Below, in pieces: positions 58,701 through 64,000 of a stretch of 64,000 nt of DNA (its first letter is position 1; every line of letters starts with the position of its first letter). The translations under genes were made by a program, and so were the position numbers. The stretch lies in NCBI GenBank assembly GCA_027625915.1, contig JANTQA010000021.1:1302001-1366000 (forward strand), in the 5' to 3' direction. The DNA comes from Anaeramoeba flamelloides. Lineage: Eukaryota > Metamonada > Anaeramoebidae. The notes beneath the pieces are model-generated. The model made no database searches. It was not told where the DNA came from and saw nothing but the letters and a program-made list of their open reading frames with translations.

Positions 58701-60395
58701 TTTTGGTCTTCCCAAACAATAATTAACTTGATCTTGTAATATTTTCTAATAAAAAAAAATTAACATTTTTAGTAAAGTTTACAATTAAAAATAAATTTGT
58801 GTATTTTTGGAGTTCCACAGTAATTCCAAAAGGTTAAAATGCAACAATTTAATATTGCATTTGAAAATTATTATTGATAATGGCTTTGGTTTTTATTAAA
58901 TGTAAGATTTGTTCATAAAATTTTACTTTGATCAAAAACCATTTTGCTAATATTTATTAATTAAAAAACGAAAACAAATTTTTGACTGACCCAATTTTTT
59001 TTAATGACCCAAATTTTTTTCACAATGGTTAATTCATCTGTTACTTCTTCCAAATTTTTCATTTTCATTTTCCATTTTAACAAAACACTTTTGAAAAAAT
59101 AAAAAAGAGAAAAAATGATTTATTTGCAAACTTTTCATTGTGAGAGGAAAAACTTCAAAACGATACAAAAGCAATTCATTACTCAAATGTAAGATGGTCC
59201 ATTTATTATGAAATTTATTTTATTTTCTCTATGGGAAATTTTTGTTCTATTATAAAATTTCACTGTTTGTAATAAGTTATCTCATAACCATACAATCCTC
59301 ACATAAAAAGAAAAGTAAGATACAGAAAATGAATTTTCAGTCTATCATAGATTTCATGGTAGGGTTGGAACGGCTGTAAGAGATTTTTTGGAGTCACAGA
59401 AACTAATTGAGCCATGGCGCATTAATACCATATACACCGAATTATAACATACTTTTATTTAGAGAAATCTATGGTGACCTAATCCCTTAAAAAAAATTGT
59501 TTTTGTGTCTTATTTGAAGATTTAGGTGTCTGTGAAAAAGTCCTATGACTGTAATAAGAGAGTATTGTAAATACTATTGTCGTGGTTGTCACACCATTTT
59601 ATGCTTGATTCATTATTTTTTGTTTTATTAACTAAAAGAACTTTTCATTTTCAGGTTTCTGTGGTCCTGGTGAGGTTTACAATTAAAAAAAGTGGAAAGC
59701 TTTTTTTTACAAAATATTCAGAATAATTTTTAGCCTTTTGAAATCCAAAAACTAATACCAAAAAAGAAAAGGGTGTTTTTTCTTCTTGGCACTTTTAAAA
59801 CAATTAACCAAGATTCGTGTTTGATCTTAAAAGAGTATTAAATACAATAAAAAAAAAAAAAAGAATTTACTTTGTGGGGCTGGTCTGATCGACCAAGAGG
59901 TAAACACGGTTGTCTTTTACAAAAGATGTTTGGACATTTACCAAATACGCCTTGCAAATACTTTCTTTCCATTTTTCTCATACCTTCATCAGTAAGAATA
60001 TACCTTGCATGAATTAGCCCATATATTAAAACAGTTTGTGCATAAACTTGTTCTTTTTCTTTTTTTGTCATCAGCTCTTTATTTTAGTGTATTTATAATT
60101 TATCAAGAAGAAAAAGATTAGCTCGTTGTGACTCTATTGTTCTTCGTTTCAAAATCGTTAATTGAAATCAAAAAAGGGTTTGATCAAAATTACCTAATTC
60201 TGGAACCTTTTCATCACGGATAATTTTCAAAACGGACTTGATATGTTCAGAGTTTTTTTGAAGGCCAAACAAATTGAAATTTGAATTGACATATTCTTTG
60301 GAAACTTGACAGAAAAATTCCTTACCTTTTTGTGAACAAAATCTTTTTATCCAAGTTGTGTGTTTAGTCGAATTATTTTTTGTTTGTTGTGTCAT
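52015..60395 (-). CDS. CSNK2B: Casein kinase 2 regulatory subunit beta, 215 aa, three exons, giant intron
   Basis: CK2 beta dimerises and holds two catalytic alpha subunits. Exons are 60194-60395, 59871-60076 and 52015-52254. Intron 1 is 117 bp; intron 2 is 7616 bp (52255-59870). The exon sum, 648 nt, is exactly 215 codons plus stop, the human length. Motifs in order: WIKRFCSQKGKEFFCQV and DKFNL-like NSNFNLFGL (15-44), LIYGLIHARYILT 84-96, zinc-finger pairs C115/C120 (CPNIFC) and C143/C146 (CPKC), DGAFFGTTFAHM, and IPKIFGFEIY. The N-terminal Ser-rich autophosphorylation site is absent and the acidic loop is short and weakly acidic (about 61-70). The junction HK|SAVKLYCPKC is family-consistent and in phase 0. 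The alternative, two unrelated fragments, is unlikely because they complement each other exactly. Confidence 0.93.
53597..53604 (-). terminator. Pol III T8 terminator of the 5S gene
   Basis: Eight T residues on the minus strand directly after the 5S 3' end. Confidence 0.8.
53605..53725 (-). rRNA. 5S rRNA: 5S ribosomal RNA, 121 nt
   Basis: On the minus strand it begins GTATTCGGCCATACC and ends GGTGCTGAATAC. The closing stem I pairs 9 bases (GTATTCGGC with GCTGAATAC, one G-T). Helix II CAATTT/GAATTG, helix III CTGG/CCAG and helix V GTGAGA/TCTCGC all form. GGCTAAGC and GTTAG...GATGGG...ACC correspond to the internal promoter region of eukaryotic 5S genes, with a CCGAACCCAGAAG block before them. 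A T8 run follows at once. The sequence is diverged but the fold is complete. It lies inside intron 2 of CK2 beta on the same strand. No tandem copy is seen. Confidence 0.9.
53745..53895. repeat. Repeat F, copy 1
   Basis: Inverted partner of 54412-54540; the shared block is TTTTTTAACCACATAAAAA followed by a CAC-AGTG-CCAAT block. It lies just upstream (5' side) of the 5S gene. Translated similarity (YPKIxNTRKFFNHIK) is seen in both copies, but indels break it elsewhere. Confidence 0.6.
53940..54180. other. Unexplained GC-richer, G/T-rich segment
   Basis: It stands out from its surroundings (runs such as GGTTGTGTCAGGGTATTGG). No open frame and no RNA family recognised. Confidence 0.4.
54412..54540. 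repeat. Repeat F, copy 2 (inverted)
   Basis: Reverse-complement relative of 53745-53895, about 520 bp away. Together they could form a long hairpin in the CK2 beta pre-mRNA. Confidence 0.6.
54950..55323. mobile_element. 374 bp fold-back element in the CK2 beta intron
   Basis: The arms at 54950-55048 and about 55226-55323 are reverse complements with few mismatches (CACAAGTGTAAATA at the left end; GAGTTCCATGTATTTATCCA inside). The loop is about 177 bases. Open frames on both strands mirror each other because of the palindrome and are not genes. The target duplication is unclear. Confidence 0.75.
55485..55545 (-). ncRNA. Possible small Pol III-type RNA end (GC island with hairpin)
   Basis: On the minus strand the sequence holds a perfect hairpin GGGCAC-TTG-GTGCCC and then, after about 10 bases, a run of seven T. 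Such GC content is exceptional here. The loop and stem resemble the 3' end of the 5S gene (ACTTGGTGC), so a 5S-derived relic is an alternative. The 5' end is undefined; GC-richer sequence continues to about 55640. No known RNA family recognised. Confidence 0.35.
55659..55697. repeat. TA dinucleotide microsatellite
   Basis: An uninterrupted alternating T/A run of 39 bases. Confidence 0.9.
55878..56577. mobile_element. MITE family A, copy 3 (700 bp)
   Basis: Direct-orientation relative of 11091-11789 with nearly the same length. The left end AACTCTATTTCAGTCAAAGA and right end TTTGAATGAAAAATAGTT are flanked by TA (55876-55877, 56578-56579). It lies in the CK2 beta intron. Confidence 0.85.
56580..56870. 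other. Unexplained GC-richer segment in the CK2 beta intron
   Basis: Strings such as AGATCCCGAGTTG, TTGGATCCCCTTCCAGACTC and CCAGGCCAGACACG stand out from the AT background. I could not assign a tRNA, snRNA or coding frame. Confidence 0.35.
57830..59215 (-). repeat. Dispersed repeat D, copy 2, interrupted by a fold-back element
   Basis: Reverse complement of 26562-27080, split by the 866 bp element at 58163-59028. The two halves (57830-58162 and 59029-59215) align continuously with copy 1. Confidence 0.8.
58163..59028. mobile_element. 866 bp fold-back DNA element, TTA target duplication
   Basis: Arms of 264 bases (58163-58426 and 58765-59028) are almost identical reverse complements; outer ends read CCATTGTGAAAAAAATTTGG and its complement. 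The 338-base centre has no long open frame. TTA flanks both sides (58160-58162, 59029-59031). The uninterrupted site is seen in repeat D copy 1 near 26750. A 3 bp TWA-type duplication is characteristic of PIF/Harbinger elements; the superfamily is inferred. High arm identity suggests recent insertion or arm conversion. Confidence 0.88.
59216..59870. other. 5' part of CK2 beta intron 2
   Basis: It contains a GC-richer patch at 59340-59600 (AGCCATGGCGCATTAATACC) that I cannot assign. Otherwise intron sequence. Confidence 0.4.
59871..60076 (-). CDS. CSNK2B: CK2 beta exon 2
   Basis: The acceptor AG is at 60078-60077 and the donor GTAAATTC at 59870-59863. It encodes the dimer-core helix and the first zinc-finger pair. 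Confidence 0.9.
60194..60395 (-). CDS. CSNK2B: CK2 beta exon 1
   Basis: ATG at 60393-60395. It ends in phase 1 after VPEL plus one base; donor GTAATT. Confidence 0.9.
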
Positions 60396-61984
60396 AGTTA
60401 ATCAAAAATGAAAAAGCTGATCAAAGTCTTAAAACCAAAAAAATAAATCAAATAATTTGATCTCTTATATATTACTATTAAATTCATTAGTTCAACGAAC
60501 CCACTAAATAGAGAAACTACTTCACACACCAATGTTGTATTGGGTGTGATAATATTTTGAAAGTTTTTCACATATATCCTTAAACGATTTTGGAAAAACT
60601 TTTTAATTATAAATCTAATAATTTATTTAGATCCCAATGCCTAATATCAAAAATCTAAATTGATAAAGTCAATTTTCAATTTAGTTGGTTTGCAAAGGTT
60701 GTTTTTGTTGCTTATAATTTGTCTCAAATCTAAAACATATTAAAATTCAAAAAACCAATAGAAAAAATAGTAAAAATTTGTAAATTTATAACTGTTATAA
60801 TCAAAATTGTATCAATTATCAAGTAATCATTAACTATTTGAATTGGGATATTGGTTAAATATTTTAAATCTATCAATTTTCACCCTTTTGGTAAATGTAG
60901 AAATCAAAAAAATCCCAAAATTACTAACATAATAAAGAAAATGAAAGTAAAACAAATTTCTTCTTTATTGTCTGAAATTTTCAATTCAGGAATATTTTTT
61001 ATTCAGTTAAAACCCATTAAATGAATTTTAATTGAAAGAAACATCTTTTGTTATTTTGAATTTAAATTAAATTAAGGAAAAATATTGATAAAAAAAAATT
61101 CCTTCACTTAGTCCCTAATTTAAAATAGAAAAATTATATAAAAATTATTATAAGGAAAGATAAAAAGAAAATAAAATTTAACTTTTGTGAATGAACAATT
61201 TGGTAAATATCATAATTGATGATTTCTAAAAAAATTATCATTTATCTAAAGAATCATTAAAATAAATTAGATTTTCATTAAAAGTTTGTTTATATTTTTT
61301 ATTTTTTCTAGATTTAGATTTTTTCCTTATTTCCTAATTTACTAAAGGTTAAATTTGATAAATTTAGAATATTTTTATAATATCCCCAATTTGATCAAAA
61401 AAAGTTAATGATTACACTATATCCGATAAAATTTTATGTATAATAGGAATAAATAGCCAAATGTTAAACCATTATATTTATATCAACATAAAAATCTTAG
61501 ATCCTAATTTTTAAGAAGTTATAAGTTTATTATTTGAAAAATATTGATCAAAGATTATTTTATAAAATTGATCTAAAATTTTTTTATTTATTTCATGACT
61601 TCCAATGAAGCTAACAGAAAAGTAGATTTTTATAGAAAATTAATTGTATAAATGCACTAAGGTTTAAATATCTTGAAAAATTCTATAAGTACAATACAAC
61701 AAAGTTTAGGAATATTTCAAAATAATCGAGGCATTATTTAAAAAATTATAACGAACAATCAAAATGAAATATATATATATATATATATATTTTCTTTTTG
61801 ATCGAAAAAATATTTTTACAAAAATTTTGAATATCCAAAAATTTTCCAAATAGAATGAAGGGCTTAAAATGGTCTTTTTTATTATTTAAAAAGATCATTT
61901 GTTTCTTTTCCATATTACTAATTTTTGATTCAAATTGGTAGATACATTTTTTTTCAACAAAAAAAGTTATTTTTATTTTTTTTT
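60396..61984. other. Gene-free stretch upstream of CK2 beta
   Basis: It presumably includes the CK2 beta promoter; no motif can be supported. AT microsatellite at 61771-61791. A 99-codon Lys/Ile-rich minus frame at 61746-62045 looks like chance. Confidence 0.45.
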
Positions 61985-62165
61985 TTTTGGTTATATTTGT
62001 CCTAATATATTTTGAAATAAATACGAATTGAAACGATTGTTTCAATCAGTAGTAAATTTTCACATGATTTTTGGTATTTTGAATTAAGCGATGTATCCAC
62101 TCACAAAGAGTATTATTTTATAATCGAAAAAACAATTGTCACAATTTTTTAGAAATACCTTATAC
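61985..62165. repeat. Dispersed repeat C, copy 2
   Basis: It aligns with 21680-21850 in the helicase intron (shared TATTTTGAAATAAATAC and ATCCACTCACAAAGAG blocks) and ends in the same terminus as repeat B. Confidence 0.55.
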
Positions 62166-62269
62166 AAAGATCTTTTTTCTCCATAATTCCAATCATTCTA
62201 GAACCAATTCAAACCATTAAAGAAAAAAAGTAAGGATTCTTATTATTTATTTTATTTTATTCAATCCAC

Positions 62270-62875
62270 CCCAAAAAAATTTCCAAATATCAATTATTTT
62301 TAAAAATTAAACTTTCAATAACATATAAGAAAAAAGTTGAATATTATATATTAGAGAATATTTGATACTCGTTTAGATTTAAATAAAAAATCAATATCTT
62401 TTTTAAAATTTGAAAAACTCAAATTTTGTTACAATTATTGAGAAAAACAATGTTCATTTTCATCTTCAATTCAGAGATTCAAAGAACATTCCAATACATT
62501 TCAATATAATTTTTCTCCAACCATTTTCACTCTTTCAATAACATTAGAATAACAAGTTTTTATCAAACCTTCTATAAAAAAAAAATTGTAAATAAATTAT
62601 GTATCAAAAAAAAGCAAAATGATAAAAAATAAGTAAAATTTACAAAAATGATTTTATAATTTTTCATATTTTTTTGATCTATTAACAGAAAAAAAAAAAA
62701 TTACATAAGAATTACATATCAAAAAAAAAAAAAAAAAAAAAAGAAAAAATGCAAAAAAAAGGATTTCAATTTTGAAATTTCCAAAATAAATTTTTTCCTT
62801 CTAATATCAATTAAAACCCTTTAAATACAGGTAATGTAAGGACTCCAACTGCCCCCCTTTGACTGAAAAATGATT
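62270..62875. mobile_element. MITE family A, copy 4 (left end unclear)
   Basis: The interior aligns with family A from AAATATCAATTATTTT onward. The right end CCCTTTGACTGAAAAATGATT is followed by TA (62876-62877). The left terminus is lost or replaced near repeat C. Confidence 0.65.
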
Positions 62876-62877
62876 TA

Positions 62878-63518
62878 TATTCAAATAATTGTTATTTGAA
62901 ATAAATTTAAACTAAAATTCTAACCTTTTTTTTGAACAATAATTTTTTAAAAAATGTGAAAAAAATATTGAAATATATTTAATCTCAAAATATTTTTAAT
63001 ATTCTATTATAGACTATCGGAAAATAAACCAAAAAAAAAAAAAAAAAAAAAATTAAGAATTATGGAAAATGTAATAACAAATTTATAGAAAAGGAATTTA
63101 TTTATAATATTTACAGTGCAGGTGTTTATATCTTGAAATGAATAACTTTTTTATCCAATTTCTAATAATTGATGACTAATAGCACCCTTTTTTAAAAAAA
63201 TATCCACAAAAACAGATAATTATATCATACCACAATCCAAAATATTCATCTTCTATTTTGGTTTTTGTTTGTGATATTATTTTATTCTCGATGTATAAAA
63301 TAAAAAAGATTTTTTAACAAAATGTAATTTTTTTTCGTTTTAAAATTTCAAAACCAGTATAAATTATTGAAACTATTCATAATTTGGCCCAGTTTCTTCT
63401 TTATTTGGTTAATGCTCTGAAGTTTTTTTATTTTATTTTTTTTTTATCCATAATTCGAAAATCATTATTTTTTTTCATCATCATTATCATCACCACCCGT
63501 TCTTTCAATACTTTCTTT
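62878..63518. other. Gene-free stretch next to the WD40 gene
   Basis: AT-rich, with poly(A) runs at about 63027-63051 and a T-rich stretch at 63380-63480. A 93-codon Phe-rich plus frame at 63384-63665 is antisense to the gene at 63519 and not kept. Confidence 0.45.
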
Positions 63519-64000
63519 TCAATCATGGTCTATTATTTCAATTTCATTTTTATCAACAATATTTATCTTTGTTTCAATTTTTCTTCCAAATTTGTTTTTT
63601 TCTTTTTTGATCTTAACCAAATTGTCTCCAATAGATTGCGATTTAAATTTTCCAATTACCAATAAACCATTTTTTGTACCAATTAAGACCCTTTTATTAA
63701 AACCTTTAAAATAGAATGCCGTGATAACATTTGGGATTTGATTTTTAATTAACATCTTGAGACCCCAAATTTGCCAAATTTCAATCCTACCGTTTTTTAA
63801 AGCAAAAATTAAAAATTGTTCAGAATTTGACACATACCAATCAATTAATTTACTTGATAAAATTTTATAAAATATAATTTCCATATTGTTATTTAATAAA
63901 AATATTTGGTTATTACAGCATATCAAAATAAATCCATTCTTCAAGATTTTAATCAGCGAAGCTGGGAAGGGAGAATAGTGCTTATTATTATAATTTAATT
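63519..64000 (-). CDS. WD40-repeat protein C-terminus, possibly BEACH family (partial)
   Basis: A minus-strand frame with stop at 63519-63521 stays open to the window edge, so the gene continues beyond 64000. There is no ATG at the apparent left limit; the frame reads on through SPFPASLIKIL. The sequence shows WD40-like blades: an IDWYVSNSEQFLIFALKNGRIEIWQ stretch (about 63780-63850) and NVITAFYFKGF...VLIGTKNGLLVIGKF. The order and wording recall the C-terminal propeller of neurobeachin-family (BEACH) proteins (position of 'SxDG..L..G..G...VW' then 'IRA...S.D.R.L..GM.SG'), which act in membrane traffic. After the last blade comes a charged Lys/Ile/Asp tail. The family assignment is tentative; a WD40 propeller is more secure. 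Confidence 0.6.
   Translation of the reverse strand, partial: LNYNNKHYSPFPASLIKILKNGFILICCNNQIFLLNNNMEIIFYKILSSKLIDWYVSNSEQFLIFALKNGRIEIWQIWGLKMLIKNQIPNVITAFYFKGFNKRVLIGTKNGLLVIGKFKSQSIGDNLVKIKKEKNKFGRKIETKINIVDKNEIEIIDHD

Noticed and set aside
61746-62045. 99-codon Lys/Ile-rich minus frame
   Set aside because: Spans a TA microsatellite and the end of repeat C; low complexity.

Overview
The window is nuclear DNA of a very AT-rich unicellular eukaryote. The evidence is GT-AG introns, a Pol III-type 5S rRNA gene, host genes for casein kinase 2 beta, ribosomal protein uS12 (RPS23), a Gemin3-like DEAD-box helicase, a protein phosphatase 1-like enzyme and an Akirin-like protein, and a bifunctional DHFR-thymidylate synthase, a fusion typical of plants and many protist lineages. 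Protein tails rich in Asn, Gln and Lys recall AT-rich amoeboid protists; Anaeramoeba-like organisms are a guess only. The standard stop codons fit every gene.

Layout: 1-2690 is a decayed LINE on the minus strand whose 3' tail lies at the window edge. 4348-5591 holds the last three exons of a PP1-type phosphatase gene; its N-terminal exons are not visible. 9208-9429 is a small orphan gene and 14983-15684 a protein with two CxxC pairs. 19203-22733 is a two-exon Gemin3-like helicase whose 2.07 kb intron carries a DNA transposon relic. 28266-29624 is an intronless DHFR-TS gene, clearly less AT-rich than its surroundings. 33991-35267 is phosphoserine aminotransferase (two exons). 39746-40998 is a second, 5'-truncated LINE copy with an 11 bp target-site duplication. 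41770-42679 is RPS23 (four exons, the first only 4 nt). 45801-46406 is an Akirin-like gene. 52015-60395 is a CK2 beta gene, complete only if one accepts a 7.6 kb intron holding a 5S rRNA gene, several repeats and a nested 866 bp fold-back element. 63519 to the window end is the C-terminus of a WD40, possibly BEACH-family, protein.

The long gene-poor stretches are populated by short non-autonomous DNA elements. At least eight repeat families have two or more copies here, and several have clear terminal inverted repeats with TA, TTAA or TTA target duplications. Two internally different 700 bp elements share the same termini. One fold-back element has an identifiable empty site elsewhere in the window. 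No complete transposase gene was seen, so all of these would have to be mobilised from elsewhere.

Genes with short introns (101-435 bp) sit beside genes whose introns have swollen to 2-8 kb through insertions. Exon sums match family lengths well (RPS23 143 aa, CK2 beta 215 aa, SerC 362 aa), which supports the splice models. The genes are unrelated housekeeping functions (translation, signalling, folate/dTMP and serine synthesis, RNA metabolism); nothing suggests an operon or cluster. No CRISPR array or tRNA gene was recognised.
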